The notes: a model not told the origin generated them from the letters alone. A DNA stretch of 64,000 bases from Dallia pectoralis (GCA_029465975.1 CM055747.1:7281436-7345435), one strand, 5' to 3'. Positions 42,300 through 55,593 are shown, counted from the first letter of the stretch. Numbers and translations are program-made.

Positions 42300-45200
42300 T
42301 TAAACGCCCCCCTCCCTCTCCTTGCTGTCGGAGAGACCGGTGCCGTCGGATTTTAGGGGCTACTCTTCGTGGCATGAAAGAGGATCTCATGCAATGCCAC
42401 TGTCTGTCTCCGACTGTCGTCATTCACCGACAATAAGTGGTGCCCGCGGGATTAAAAAAAAGACCATCAGTACGTGCCAAGGGGGATTGTCTCATTCTAA
42501 TGGGCATCAAAAGGCCAACTTCTCTGTGTTACCATACAGGTGAACTCATTCCTGGGAAAAACATTTTTTTTCTCAGCCTCGCAAGAGCGATGGCGTCCCC
42601 CTTTTTCGCCGGGCCTAAGTGGATTAGTCGTGCCAGCGCTGCCCCGACTGTCACGGTACTGTCTACTTCCCATCTCTCTCTCGGGCCTCTAATGTGATTA
42701 ACCCAGCCCCTGTGGTCCACACGGTTTTGGATGGGTGAGTGGGGGGGGCACCTCCCTGGCATGTCCCTCCCCAGGCACTACGCGCCATCGTTGGCAAATT
42801 TGTAAGACAGGGTGGGCAGTGGTACATGGGAGTGACATGAGAGTGGCATCAGAGTGGCATCAGAGTGACTAAGAAAATGTCCGGAACGTGTGTGAGATTC
42901 ATGAATGATTCAGGAAGAGTTGATGTAGGATCAGATACAGGCATTATTAAATGTATCTCATCATAAATTCTCAGCTTAATCGTATCTTCTAATTGCATAC
43001 ATTGTGTAAGTAACAAATCATAAAAAGACAGTACATGATTGGGGTACTAGGAAAATGGTCCCAAATGTTTTACTGCTTTCCTCTCATACATCCAGCAATC
43101 TGACTATTGTAATCATCTAATCTTGGTAATACTTCCAATACCCCTGACAATAGAAATGCAGATTATAACACCATTGGATTTATTCAGACTTCTTCGTGAC
43201 CACTGACAATCTGTTCAAACCATTTGAATCCTGACATTCATGGATGTCTTTCAAAAGGGGCAGCACTGAATATTCATCACAGGCTTAAGTGGTGGTAATA
43301 ACGAATGCTTCTGGTCATCATCGTGTCAAACCTCAGCGTTATGTGGCTGCGCCTGTTTAACACGTGTCACGCTCATTTTCGACTCGTCTGTCACAAGTCT
43401 TCCGTCTGGGCATCTGTTCCTGGAGAGAGGTGGGGCACAAGGTCTCCCGAACCACATGGCCCGCACCCAGCCACCGAAAGAAAATCTTCTGCGACGAATA
43501 AATGGCTTCTTTAGGACAAAAAGAAGTGCCAAATGCAACAGACACCTTTCAGTTTGCGTAAAATAGCTGTCGAGTCATCAGTCGAAAAATTGAACAGGTA
43601 GCAGCTGATGGTTGATTACTACAATGGAGTGTCCTGGGCTCACTAGGCCAGTCGCGTTTGGGTTTATTCATAGCTTATTACATGTCAACACTAAAACCAA
43701 ATGCTGATATTTAAATGTAAATTATTCATATATCGATATCTCGCAGATATGTATGTAACATTCGCGTAGCCACAAACGCAATGTAGCCCTTCGAACTTCC
43801 ATCACAAACCAACAGAATATAAATGCCTTTTCGTCCACCTGTATACATGCTGGTCTATACGAATTATGTACCAGTTAATGTTAATGGACAGTCTCTTCAA
43901 CTTCAATATTTTGTCCTGGGTGTTACAGAACGGGCCACATTTTCATTTTAATCCCGCGTTAATGTTGTCCTGTTTTTACAATTCCGAATCTGCAAGTGAA
44001 AAGCGTTGGTACTGAACCAGGCTTCTGGCACCTATCACCATATAGGTTATTCACAGTGTCGGGATTCGATTAGTGTTCCTGAAGACTTGTTCGGACAAAA
44101 GACACCCTCCACCCTAAACCAACCTGTTCTGTTCTCCATGCCAATGGACTGGAGAACAGGCCCGTCCAACATCCACTCCTGCATGCTGTGTTTGGCATTA
44201 TTGCACGTGAGGGCACAGCGTTGGTCAGGCGATGGTACAGAGGATTAACAGCCTTGATTAAGACAGTGTTACATCTCAGCGTGTGCTGTCTATATAGGAG
44301 ACAACGCAATGGGGACGGTGGGGTGGGGGGGGTTCCACAAACAGCTGCCTGTCCAAAACGTTATGAAGATCATCTACATTCGTACGTCACGATGGTATAC
44401 GTCAGTGTGTGTGTGTGTGTGTGTGTGTTTGGGGGGTGTGGGGGGGAGGGGATTCGTAATTCTGGGATTCTGATAGATTTGAGGAGGCAAAGAGAGCAAG
44501 GGAAAATATGTGTGTGCGTGTGTGCAAAGTGGCAAAGTGAGAGAAAACAATCCATATATTGTGCCTCTGAGATGTAGTGCTGTGTGGGAAGGGGGCTGCA
44601 CCCCATGTATGGAGTTAGGGGTGTCCCAATTCCTGAATTCCAACACAACAGCGTGTAATGGAAGCTGGCACTTATTGTATTTGTATGGGCTAATGAGTGT
44701 CTAAAAGCCTGTGACCGTGTGCGTCGAGGAATCTCATCGTGTGCTTAAGTGTGGTGGGAGGGGGGAGAAGACATATAGCTATATTAACACATTATTCACT
44801 GAATTACTGTATCCTATGGAACCCAGGAATCGTGGAGAAAAGATTTGTCAGAAGGCTGCCTGTACATCATTTGAACGAGGTAAAAAGCTTTTATGGCAAG
44901 GGAATGTGTTAAAGCAAAAAGGATGGTATCACTTTTGGCTTTTTGATACAGTAAAACGTTTTGCATGGGCTAGATTGACTGATTGCTATATGCAGATCTG
45001 CATTATTTTGAATACAGTACAAAAATAATTATTTTGATTGATTGTTAATCAGATATGCAGATCATAGTGTACACCAAAAAATGTAGGCAAAAACAACTTT
45101 AATTCTGCTTTCATTAATCCTGTAGTTATGTTTTAGCCATTTAAAACTGGATGGTAATATTTGTAGGCTTTGTCTTTCATGCTAAACGTATTTGTATAAT

Positions 45201-45390
45201 GTACACTCATGTAAATAACTTTGAATTGCCTTGGGGCCTTGAATATATCTTTAATAAGAACATTTGTTGATAAAAAAAAAACAAGGCTTTGTGTCTTAAC
45301 TTTGACGAGGCTTTTAAAATCATAGGCAGTCTGTGACGATGTGCACATTTATGATAAAAATATCAAACTTTGAAGGTACAAAGTAATATA
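42300..45390. other. Gene-free stretch with possible conserved blocks
   Basis: No coding exon was recognised. The 42,480-42,720 and 43,600-43,750 stretches are rich in homeodomain-type motifs (TAATGTGATTAACC; ATATTTAAATGTAAATTATT) and could be regulatory. A (GT)n lies at 44,405-44,428. Confidence 0.35.
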
Positions 45391-45462
45391 CAGTTGAAGG
45401 TACATTTATTCATGGTGCATTCTTTCCTCACACCACACACACTGAATACCACACAGTAACCA

Positions 45463-46331
45463 TGGAGCCAGCAGAAGTCGTACAGCAGGTCCAGCTGTTG
45501 GACAACCTGGTGGCTGCCTGTCACAACCGGTTCCACCCCGCTACCACTCCCATCCTGATGAAGCTGGGAGGTGTCGCGCACCGGGAGTGTGCCAGTATGA
45601 GTGCCTCTCTTGTGGCAGAAGAGGGCACTCAGTTTCCCGATTTCATCAGAGGTTTACTCGGGCTGGAGGCCAACGGCAGGGCACTCCTGTATCATCCCAG
45701 GTGGGGAAACACCACACTCGCTCAGACCCCTGTGTTGCCCACATCACCGTCCATGCCACATTCCCCTAAAACACTACATATAATAAAGTCCTCTGATTTC
45801 CCAGTCGTGTTGGGTCTGCCCTGGTTATCTCGTCACAATCCCATTTTCTTGTGGCCACAGAAGGCTCTCACAGGGTGGTGTCCAGGAGTGCCAGTGTAGG
45901 AACAGTGTAAAGTCAAGCTCAATATCTCTTTGTTAAAGAGTGGACCTGCTTGGCATTGCTGAGGCAGACAGAGCTTTCAGTGCCCTGTGGGCTCTGTACA
46001 CATCAGCGCCAGTCCTGACCTGTTCATGGTGGAGGTGGATGTGTCCAAGTTTGGGTTGGGCACCGCTTTCTCTCAATATTCGGGCACACCTCCTAAGCTC
46101 CACCTCTGTGCTGTCTTCGCACGGAAGCTCAGCTCGCCGAAGCAGAACTACAAAGTTGGAGATAGGGTGCTGTTAGCTGGGCTCAAAACTCTGACTGCGT
46201 GGAGGCATTTGCTTGAGGGAGCGAGACACCCGCTTGTTGTCTTGACTGACCACTGTAACCTGGAGTACATCAAGGCAGCATTGAGGTTAAACCCTCGCCT
46301 GTGGACTCTAAAAAAGGAAAAATTATATTGA
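45463..46331 (+). pseudogene. Ty3/gypsy LTR-retrotransposon remnant
   Basis: The sequence opens with a gag-like start (MEPAEVVQQVQ). A protease/RT-junction segment follows (PVVLGLPWLSRHNPIFLW), then, after a frame change, an RNase H segment with DLFMVEVDVSKFGLGTAFSQ, CAVFARKLSSPKQNYKVGDR and HPLVVLTDHCNLEYIKAALR. Most of gag, the reverse transcriptase core and integrase are missing, and no LTRs were found. It is a broken, internally deleted copy. Confidence 0.85.
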
Positions 46332-46939
46332 AAATAATATACTGATATTAAAAAACATGTACTTGGCACAGACATAATCATCATCCAACTAGCAAATGAC
46401 ACAACATTATTTTAAAAGAATGTCATCAAATCCCAACAGATATTGCAAAAGAATTTAAAACAAATACTGTATTGGAAAATGTACATTACTTCTCACCCCA
46501 CACCTCTGTACTCTGGAATAATAGATATGTATTACATCGCAAAAACTCTGTTCTTTAAAGATTGATACGTGATGAATAGATGTTCAATAGCTGACTTAAT
46601 GGATGCCAGTGGCAATATTTAATTTTGAACAATTTTGCAAAGGGCAGAGATGGAGGGACTGTGCATCGAGGCGGTGAGTAAATGGCATACCCCCAACACA
46701 GTCCAAGTGGTCCAATGCTTTTTGAGCTTTGCCAATTACTAATGCAACTTTATCCGAAATGTTAGTGCCGTGGCAGCGTCTCTGTTCTCCCTCCTGTAGG
46801 ATGGGGTCACTAAACTGCAATAGACTCAGGAGGTGAGGAACTCATTTGGACGCTTAAAAACCCCGTTCACGACGGCGCCAATGTTGGCTTATCGTGACCT
46901 CTCTCTGCCATTTATACAATCATTATTTAAGTAGATGCT

Positions 46940-47475
46940 TCCATGTTAGGGATAGGGGTTCAGTCACAGCAGTTGGGCACACACATGCAGCCCCTGCTCC
47001 TACTATTCACAGAAGCTGACACCGGCAGAGCATTATTAGGACTATTGCTAGCGGTAAAGAAGGCACTGAAGGCATGGAGACACCCAGGACCTCAAGTGGG
47101 AGCTGAACACCTCCCTCACCAAGAAGGCATAACAAAAAATGTACTGCCCGCGGCAGCTCAAAAAGTACAAACTACCAAAGTAAATAATGATTAATGCCTA
47201 CACAGCCATCATCAAGTACATCCTGACCTCCTACATCACCGTCTGGTACCCTGCAGCCACTGTCAAGAAACGAGTCAGACTGCAACGCATCATAATAGGA
47301 TGTCAGCTGTCGTCTCTTAAGGAAAGGAAAGTCAGGATTGAGGCAGACCCCTCCAATCCGGGGAAGAGACTATTCAGAACTCTCCCCTGTGGCAGACAGC
47401 TACATCCTATCACAAGAACAGCTTCTTACCCGCTAAGGGACATGTCTCTTGCACTAGTACCCAAATACATTTGAG
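46940..47475 (+). pseudogene. Non-LTR retrotransposon reverse transcriptase 3-prime fragment
   Basis: Frame fragments match the C-terminal end of fish LINE-type reverse transcriptases: ITVWYPAATVKKRVRLQRII, then IGCQLSSL, ADPSNPGKRLFRTLPCGRQL, and an NSFFP-like ending lost to a frameshift. It is 5-prime truncated, as is usual for LINE copies, with several stops. Confidence 0.8.
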
Positions 47476-47559
47476 TGATTGCCCAAAACGTGTGTGATAA
47501 TTCACTTTTCATTAAGCATCTTTTCAAAATGCTTGCTTAATCATAAACAGATCCTTAGT

Positions 47560-47896
47560 CTTCATGGTGGTTTATGCCTGCTGACACAAAGACAGATATA
47601 AAAGGCAAAAGCTAAGGCTTGAACTAAGACTACACTTTCACATCTCTTTTATGTGTAAACAATCAATGCAACAGGAAACACATGACTAATTGCAAGCACA
47701 TGTGAGCTAAATGTCCCAATTCTTATGCTCACATCAAATGTGGGTTGGAACTCTGACACAGCTGTTATTATAATTGTTGATACAAACAGAAGTCAAGGGT
47801 GAATATCTGTAGTTTATCTTCATTCATATTTTCATAGAGAACAGCAAAAATAAAAGCTTTAACTTTATTGTCCCAATACTTTTGGAGGGCACTGTA
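47560..47896 (+). mobile_element. Tc1-type element right end
   Basis: The block ends CCCAATACTTTTGGAGGGCA followed by CTGTA, the standard terminal of a fish Tc1/mariner family. The matching left end was not found, so this is a truncated copy. Confidence 0.6.
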
Positions 47897-47899
47897 AAT

Positions 47900-49480
47900 A
47901 AATTATTATACATCCTGCACAAAAGTCATATAGGCATCTGTAAGGAGTAAAATACTGGCAGGAAATTTTTTTGGGACATCCACATTCACTTTTGTTTCAT
48001 ATGATTACATAGTAACAATAATAACAGTACGGGACATTGCCTGTCCAGTACAGTATGAAGTTAGCTAGCTACGCTGCTGATGTTTAATTTATCAACGGTA
48101 GGAGAGTAATACCGTGATGTGACATTTTATGTAGTTATCTGTGCAGGGTTGTCCCATAAGTCTATGGATCGTCCAACTTCATCTTATTACTCTTGATGAT
48201 CTTATTGGTCTCATAATAAACACATCTACAAAAGGAAGAAGTAGGAAATGATGCTGAAATATACTGAAATTGTCTACTTAGTGGGTCTGCCCCACCAAAA
48301 ACAGGTATTAGCACGAATGCGAGACATCTTTGTATATCTTAGTTTTGTTTAATTATTGTTAAATAGTTTTGTGCCTGATTATATTTAGGTTTTATATTGA
48401 GAATACAAGAATGTGGTGCATACTATAACAGGGTTAAATTCTTAATCGTCTCCCAGCATCTCAATTTTTTGGAGATGATTCTGAATTTAACAACGTTATG
48501 ATAGAATGGACACATTCTTGGCACACCAGATATTTATTTTGTTACTTATTTATTTTGGCTTACAGTCTGCAGAAAAGTTAATTGCCTGTCATATTATGCG
48601 CATCGAGGTCCTACCCACTTCAGTTACCCAAATCAGGCGGCACATTCAGACAGAATGTGTCAAACTTGCCATTTGTCACACAGAGGCGAAAGAGACCATG
48701 CTTGACACATCAGGTCACTTTCAAACTAGTACCTGCAAATTAAACAACAATACAAAACCTAAAACTCTGCTTAATCCCCATACATCAAGATAGTTAATAT
48801 TATGTCCCTATAAGTTATCTAGTACTAGCAGAGGCTGTACACCAAGTAAAATGAATGGTATGAAATGTACTTAGCAAATGATGAAGATTCTGATTACTTG
48901 CCCAAATTTGCCACTTGATGGCAGTCTTGAGTAGGTTTGATCAAATTGCCTGATGCTTACAAGCACACGTCTCTGATGTTGAGTAACAAAACGAATGTAT
49001 GGTTGGTATTTTAACAGCAATGGCAAACAAAAGGAATTTCCTACAAAACACACATTGTGTTTAATCGTTTTTTTTTTTTAAATTTTTTTATGAACAGCAA
49101 TTAACTCTTTTAGGTAGCTTTAGACATAAGTCCTTTGATCTACTAATTAGTTAATGCATCTCTGGTTCAGATATTCTACTGGTAACTGCTGTGATTAAAG
49201 TTATCTAGTTCTCTCTAGATGTCCAGGGGCAATAGTTTGTGTAGCAAACGGCCTCATTAACGTTACCCCCTCAGCCCTTGAATCATGTCTTACATTATGA
49301 GATTTGAATGCACTTGCAAGTGGGCTTGCCAAAGCAAAGGGTTTGATGGGGATTCCCCTGGGTGCTTAGGGGCTATCTACGTCACTATAATGGAGCTTAG
49401 CCCTCAAGGGTTGTGAGTATTAAACCGTAATGCATCAAGGTAAATTGTGACTGCCTGAAATAGATATACATATTTATAAC
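47900..49480. other. Intergenic, no gene recognised
   Basis: No exon or assignable repeat was seen. The frames at 48,506-48,793 and 48,871-49,053 have no domain character. Confidence 0.45.
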
Positions 49481-49501
49481 AGATACATACAATATATATT
49501 A

Positions 49502-49885
49502 TCGTTCAAAATGTTTGGGTCACTTAGAAATGTAATTTTTCTCAGTGGAAACAAAATTTTACATTGCAAAATAGAGTGGGAGTGTTCCTTATTCATGATC
49601 CCTTTTTCCCTGTACAAATCTCCCACTTTACCAGCTCCAAGGCACCCCCAGAGAATCACAATGTCTCCATCCTTGCTTGAAGAACATCTCCATGTTCTTC
49701 ATTGTGATCTGAGTACCTCAAACTTTGTTTTCCAATCTTCCTCTGTCTAGTATTAGTATTATTTATTATGCCATTCTGAATAACCTCTTTTTATTGGCTG
49801 GTCTAAGATAAGGCTTTTTCTTTGCAACGTTGCCTACTAAGGCCAGCATCCTGGAGTCAACTCTTCATTGTAGATTGAAGAGCGT
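49502..49885 (-). mobile_element. Tc1-like element, internally deleted
   Basis: The left end reads TCGTTCAAAATGTTTGGGTC then ACTTAGAAATGTAATT, a Tc1 terminal repeat. The right part (GGCTGGTCTAAGATAAGGCT, then GGCCAGCATCCTGGAGTCAA) is the antisense of a transposase DNA-binding region. It lies just upstream of gtf3a. Confidence 0.65.
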
Positions 49886-50237
49886 TTTTCTACGTCAGAA
49901 GCCGGAAGCGTTCACTCCGATCGTGACAAACATGGTGAACACAGCCTTGTTTTAGTTGGGTCTTTGGATTAATAAAAAGGAATTAATAAACAAAAAATGG
50001 ACGTAATTCACAATAATTTCTTATTAAAAAATCAAAAAGAAAAAGAAAAGCCTAGATTTACTGACCAAGTCCGTGGCTGTATTTCTTCGTATTATTTTTT
50101 AGGACCCCCGTTTTTACGAACTACATGGTAGCGTCCTCTTCCTGGCTGCTCTGTCTACTTCACACACGTGTGTGCTCTGCCACTGTATCATAAGATCAAC
50201 AGGAACCTAAACGTGATGCTATCTTTTTCATATCATT

Positions 50238-53200
50238 ATGGAATTATGTCAGCATGTTTCGCGCAAAACATTTATATGTTCATTTCCAAACTGTCATGCC
50301 TCGTACAATAAAGCCTGGAAACTAGAAGCTCATATATGCAAGCACACGGGACTGGTGAGTACAGCTAACCTGTTATCGCCTCAGCTATTTGAGGCTAGCT
50401 AGCAACTAACTAGTGTAACTAGATACGTTTTGGCAAATCCCGTATTATAGCGTTGCTAAAACCGCTAGGGTTTTCCAGTGTTATGTCATTATTGGCTAAA
50501 TGTCAGTACACTCCTGTCAGTGCATTTCAGGCAATCGTTGTATACAAAGGACATGCACTCAAGTTCTAAATATGACGGCTTTGAGAAAATAATGTTTCCA
50601 AATACATTTGGCTGACTTAAATAGGTGGATAATGTCATTTTGATTGATCCATTTTAATCCCAAAGTTTGTATTCTATAATTTCAAAACCGAAGTGCCGGA
50701 CAACAGAACAAATGTGTACCTGTCCAATGCTTTCTGAGGTCCCTATAGGTACATGATTCGGTAATGTCTATACAACAGTTGGTCAGATATGAGTGGTCAA
50801 TTTAAATCACGATTGACATTTAATGTATACAATTTGAGTGTATTTTAGTGGCCTATTTTTGTAGATTTGGGAAGAGGAGTAGAGATGAGTGTGCTGTGAT
50901 GGAGATTTAAAGTCTACAATTTTTGTTGTGGTTGATGTGGTGAGCATGGTCTTATTCTTCTCTGTGGAACTGACTGCTGGTTGCTGAGGAACACAGGACA
51001 AGGAAAGACACTTAAGGTGGCAGGCTTTGTCTTTGAATGATTGACCAGTATTTTCCAGAGGAAGATCTTGCCTGCACACATCCTTTCCCTGAGTTATGTA
51101 AGACCTTAGTTGCGGGCAGGTTGTAGAGGATCAGTGTGTCTGCTGAAAATAGAGAAATACATATGGTGTTAGGGGTCGTTGGTGTAGAATGAGTTGGAAC
51201 AGGGAGAACACAGATCGTTGTGGTGTTCCATCACTATCAGATAAACAGCACACGTGTATTGTACAAGAGAACTGTTGATTGCTGTGACATTTTAATAATT
51301 TTTATGTAAAGTATCCAAAACTATTGCTTCTAAGGTGTATTTGTGTTTAGAATGAGTTTTGGTTTTCAGTCTTCCGTCAATGTCATCAAATAATGAAGAA
51401 TGTGAAAGAACTTAATACATTTTCTAATATAGAGTCATAACAAATTGTCTGTCCAAAACTGGCATGCTAGCTATTCTTCTTTAAGAATACTTGAATATGA
51501 TTTAAAATTATAATTGAAAGGGGAGATATTCCACACTGATTATTTCAGCTGTCATTCTTGCTTACAAATCTGCTGTATTTTGTTGGCAGAAACCATTTGT
51601 GTGTGAAGAAGACGGTTGTGACAAGTCATTTTGCACCAAATACCACCTAGCTCGGCACCAGCTGAGTCACAGTGGTGAGAGGCCTTACAGGTGACTATTT
51701 GCTTTTGATTGGCAGCTGATGTAGACATTTCTGACAATTGTATAGCGTTAGGAGTTGTGGCTAAGATTGAGTGCTTATTTTTGTCAACAGATGTACTGTG
51801 GATGGATGCACAGAAGCCTTCACCACAGGTTCTAATTTAAAAAAACATGTTAATCGCAAACACAACCATGTGGACAAACCGCCTGAATATGTGGTGAGTT
51901 CATCTCATCATCACAGTTTTTGTCATGTGTTGGTTTCAATTGAATTCATTTTGCAGATTTTTCACTTCACGGGCATATTGGCTTTCTGCAATAGTTGTTT
52001 TACTGTGTCTTGTTTACAGTGTAGCTTTGAGGGCTGTGGGAAAGCGTTCAAGAAGAACAATCAGCTCAAGTCACATGAGTGCCAGCAACACACCAACTTA
52101 CCCCCCTTTCAGTGAGTATATGAAGTCGATTGCTTTTTTAGTCATCATATTTTAAATGTCAGATTTCAGCCCCAAACAAAGTCATAGGGAATGCTTTACT
52201 GAGCAGTGCAAGCTTTTCATAGTCACCACTGCCCTTTTGCCCATATTGCTCTCTGACTCCATAGATGTACATTTGAAGGCTGCGAGAAACGATTCGCTTT
52301 CCCCAATAAACTGCGGCTTCACGAGAAGGTTCACCGAGGTGAGCGACGTCTCCTGATTCTAAGACTGTCTTGTCTGGATGTGACCCTGAGCTTTGCAATA
52401 GACAGAATGTGCTTGTTTCTGACAGGTTACCCCTGTAAAGACGATGGCTGTTCTTTTATCGGAAAGACCTGGACCGAATATACCAAGCACAGAAAAGACG
52501 TACACATAGGTAGGTCTGAGTGGTTTGTTGTGTTTAGAATAGGATGCGTATAGCACAGGCGTAACAGCGCGGGTCACCAGAACTGTGTAGGTGTGACAGT
52601 CACAGTGTTTGTTTGTGCATCCAGTTTTTTTCCAGTGTAACGAGTGCAGCAAGGTGTTTCGAGACAACTGGTTCCTGAAGCAGCACCAGCGGGTCCACGC
52701 AGAGGAGCGCCAGGTGTTCGTCTGTCCGAGGGACGGGTGCCAGAGGTCTTTCACCACGCCGTTCAACCTGCAAAGTCACATCAGCTCCTTTCACGAGGAA
52801 CTGCGACCGTACGTCTGCACACATGAAGGGTGTGGAAAGACTTTCGCCATGAAGGTATGTATAGTTTCCCTACTGCATCTTTAGACATGTGTTTTAATGG
52901 CTCAGAGAACTTGTATATATATTTTTGCATTTACTTAATTCCTAATTCCATTTAAATTTGGTAAACAATTGTATGGACACATTTTTTTAAAGTTGAGTTA
53001 GTAATCAATGACCTTGCTGCAATTTTCAGAAACGTTTTTAAATGAGGCGGAACTATTTTCACCTCCTCAGGGACCCCCAGACATCCCAGGTGTTTGATGT
53101 AGTCAGCGATACTCCCCCAATTAGACTTGTAGCTTAATCATCAACGCCTTAATTTGTGAATCATTTGTGCCTGTTTTAGACTGCAACAAAATAGTGGAAT

Positions 53201-55303
53201 TTCAAGAAGTAAATATTTCTGGTGTATTTTCCCTATAGGTTTTCGATATTATTCTGTTTTATGGTGATTAATTTTTTTTGAGGTCATATTGCACAACAGA
53301 AAATCAGTTACGGTTCTGTTTTATATTTAATACATTTTAGACCCTTCTATTTCACATTCACTTACCTGTAATCCCTTTTTATTTTAATAATAGAAAACTG
53401 AAATGATCTGATGTACAAAGGTGTTTATAATCTTAATTCAGTCATTTGTGAAGTGTCTTTGGCAGCAATTAATTTTTCAGTCTTTTTGATTATGCCTCCT
53501 GGGCTGATAAAGACCCATATTTGGGCAGTTTCTCACATTATTGCTGGTAGATCTTCTCAAACTCTGTCACATTGGTGAACGGAGATATTCAGGTCTTCAC
53601 AGATGTTTAACAGACTTGTCCTAAAGCCACTCCAGCTGTGTTTTGGCTGTGTGCTTTAGTTTGTGGTTGTACTCAAAGAATCTAAATGGCTATTTTCTTA
53701 CTTTTTTGCCAGAAAACGGTCTTGCTTGGTGTCTAATGGTTAAAAAACAAACACTAGACAGTTCTGACTGGCCAGTGGAAATTTCAGATCTACATCACAT
53801 CTATAAGCTATAGCAGGAGCTGAAAACAAGTCAGTTAGAGGACACATCTCAAACATTGAAGAAGTACACCAGTTTGCTGCATATGTATGAATCAAATTAC
53901 CATTGTTTTGTTAGGTCATTGAGTGCTGTAATAAGCATTTGCTGGCACTTTTCTTGGCTGAAAGCTGTGCAAACAAATAAAGTGTCCTCATATTAGATTC
54001 AGTACAGTGTGCGGTAACATGTTTATGTTAATTTGGAGAATATTTGGAATTATTTACATTTTTTGGCAACAAAATATGCCTTCTAATTGAAAACTTTCTG
54101 TCGTTCACAGCAAAGCTTACAACGCCACAGTGTTGTCCACGATCCAGAACGGAAGAAACAGGTAAGAATATTAATATGCATGTGATGTGCCAAACCATTA
54201 TTACCATATTATGCCTAATATGCTGTTGGTCTGCCGCGTACTGCCTAAACAGCACCGACCTGCTGCCTCTACAACACCCTTAAAGGTGTCCTGTGGTATC
54301 TGGCACCAAGACATTAGCAGCAGATCCTTCAAGTACTGTCAGGTGCGGGGTGGAGCTGCTGTGAATCGGACTTGTTGGTCCAGCACATCACACAGATGCT
54401 CAATCGGATTAAGATCTGGGGTATTTGGAGGCCAGGGTGACACCTTGAACTTTTCGCCATGTCCCTCAAACCATTACTGAACAATGTGTGCAGTGTGGCA
54501 GGGTGCATTATCCGGCTGAAAAGAGGCCACTGACACCAGGGAACACCATAGCTATGGATGGATGTACCTGGTCTGCAACAATGTTTATGTCGGTGCCACA
54601 TGTGAAATTTACTTTAACTATTTTCTGGTGACATCACTGCCGTCCATGTAATGTTGAAGATAAACATTCCTCTGCACCAAGGGCCAGTTCCGACGCTCGC
54701 ATGGCCATTGTAGGTGCTTTCGACAGTGGACATGGGTCGTCTGGCCAGAACAATTTGTCCTAGTGAAAGTCGCTCAGATCTTTAATCTTGCATCCGACAC
54801 GTTGACAATGAGAAGTGTTTGTTCCGCTTACCATCTAATCTACCCCGACCTTGACATGTGCTCTCGTTAGGGGATAATCAATGTAATTTGCTTCACCTGT
54901 GCTCATACAGTTTTGGCTATACTGAAGTATCTTTGATTGAATTTAAAACAGTATACAATCTTCAAATTATGTGCTGTTTGAGGCATATGTTTATTGCATA
55001 TTTCTGTGCATTTTTATAAAACACATATGTGCTTAAGCTCTGTATTAGCTGACTGTCCTTTTTTCATATCCACAGAAAAAACCCAGAGCCAAGCGATCCC
55101 TCGCTTCCAGACTGAGTGGTTATAAGATCAAGAGCGATCGGCCAAAGCCGCATGAACCTTTGCTGTCAGAAATCATAATCGGACAATCAGAGCCAGCAAA
55201 CAATGTTTGCTCAGAGCCTATAGAACTGGTAGCCCTTCTGCAGGACACAGTCTTTCCAAATAAAACGAAAAATCATCTGACTTTAATAGCAGATAAGCTA
55301 TAG
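50238..55303 (+). CDS. gtf3a: Transcription factor IIIA, nine C2H2 zinc fingers
   Basis: Nine coding exons: 50238-50354, 51590-51690, 51791-51893, 52020-52111, 52265-52338, 52426-52509, 52625-52854, 54111-54161 and 55076-55303. They total 1080 nt, 359 aa (human about 365), and all phases agree. Nine fingers are visible, from CSFPNC...HICKH to CTHEGC...HSVVH. Finger 6 carries the TFIIIA-type TWTEYTKH sequence and finger 7 is the short CNECSKVF form. The C-terminal tail holds KRSLASRLSGY, the region known for activation in Xenopus TFIIIA. The protein binds the internal control region of 5S rRNA genes and 5S RNA itself. The ATG at 50,238 is the first after an in-frame TGA (50,214-50,216), so this gene has a normal AUG start only 11 residues before finger 1; human GTF3A is reported to use a CUG. 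Confidence 0.97.
53430..53720 (-). mobile_element. Tc1-like fossil in gtf3a intron 7
   Basis: The antisense of a fish Tc1 transposase: TTTGGCAGCAATTAATTTTT, TTTGGGCAGTTTCTCACATT, CAGATGTTTAACAGACTTGT and CTAAAGCCACTCCAGCTGTG segments appear in the known order. It is heavily decayed and without ends. Confidence 0.7.
54185..54930 (-). mobile_element. Second Tc1-like fossil, gtf3a intron 8
   Basis: It starts ACCATATTATGCCTAATATG and runs through GGCAGGGTGCATTATCCGGC, CATGGCCATTGTAGGTGCTT and ACACGTTGACAATGAGAAG to a TTAGGGGATAATCAATGTAA end. The order matches an antisense Tc1-like copy of a different family from the one in intron 7. The catalytic region is deleted and frames are broken. Confidence 0.75.
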
Positions 55304-55339
55304 ATCTTCTGCCCACTTACTGAAATAACTATGTGAAAA

Positions 55340-55440
55340 GTTGAAAAATGTGTTGTGCCCTTAAGCAAGGCACTAAGTTCTAATTGCTTATCGTAGTTGT
55401 TCTGGATAAGGGCATCTGCTACATTAGTAAAATGACATTT
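55340..55440 (+). mobile_element. SINE/LINE-tail fragment between gtf3a and mtif3
   Basis: CCCTTAAGCAAGGCACTAAG through GTTCTGGATAAGGGCATCTG to CTACATTAGTAAAATGACA is the common fish retroposon tail (the GGATAAGAGCGTCTGCTAAATG type). It lies within the probable 3-prime UTR of gtf3a. Confidence 0.7.
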
Positions 55441-55587
55441 TTGCCCTATCGCAAATGATCTGGAGTAAATTTACACCAGAAGACCACTCGTAAAAATAAA
55501 AAAGTCTGCTCGTTTTCACTGTGCCTTAAATGTTCTGGAGTTTTACTGCAAATTTACGAACACAACCGTGGAGTTGATTTACATGTC

Positions 55588-55593
55588 TTTATT
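55588..55593 (-). terminator. mtif3: Poly(A) signal of mtif3
   Basis: The minus strand reads AATAAA 10 nt past the mtif3 stop codon. Confidence 0.4.

Noticed and set aside
43305..43545. Paired short frames on both strands as a possible gene
   Set aside because: No domain or splice context. The sequence may be regulatory but supports no protein.
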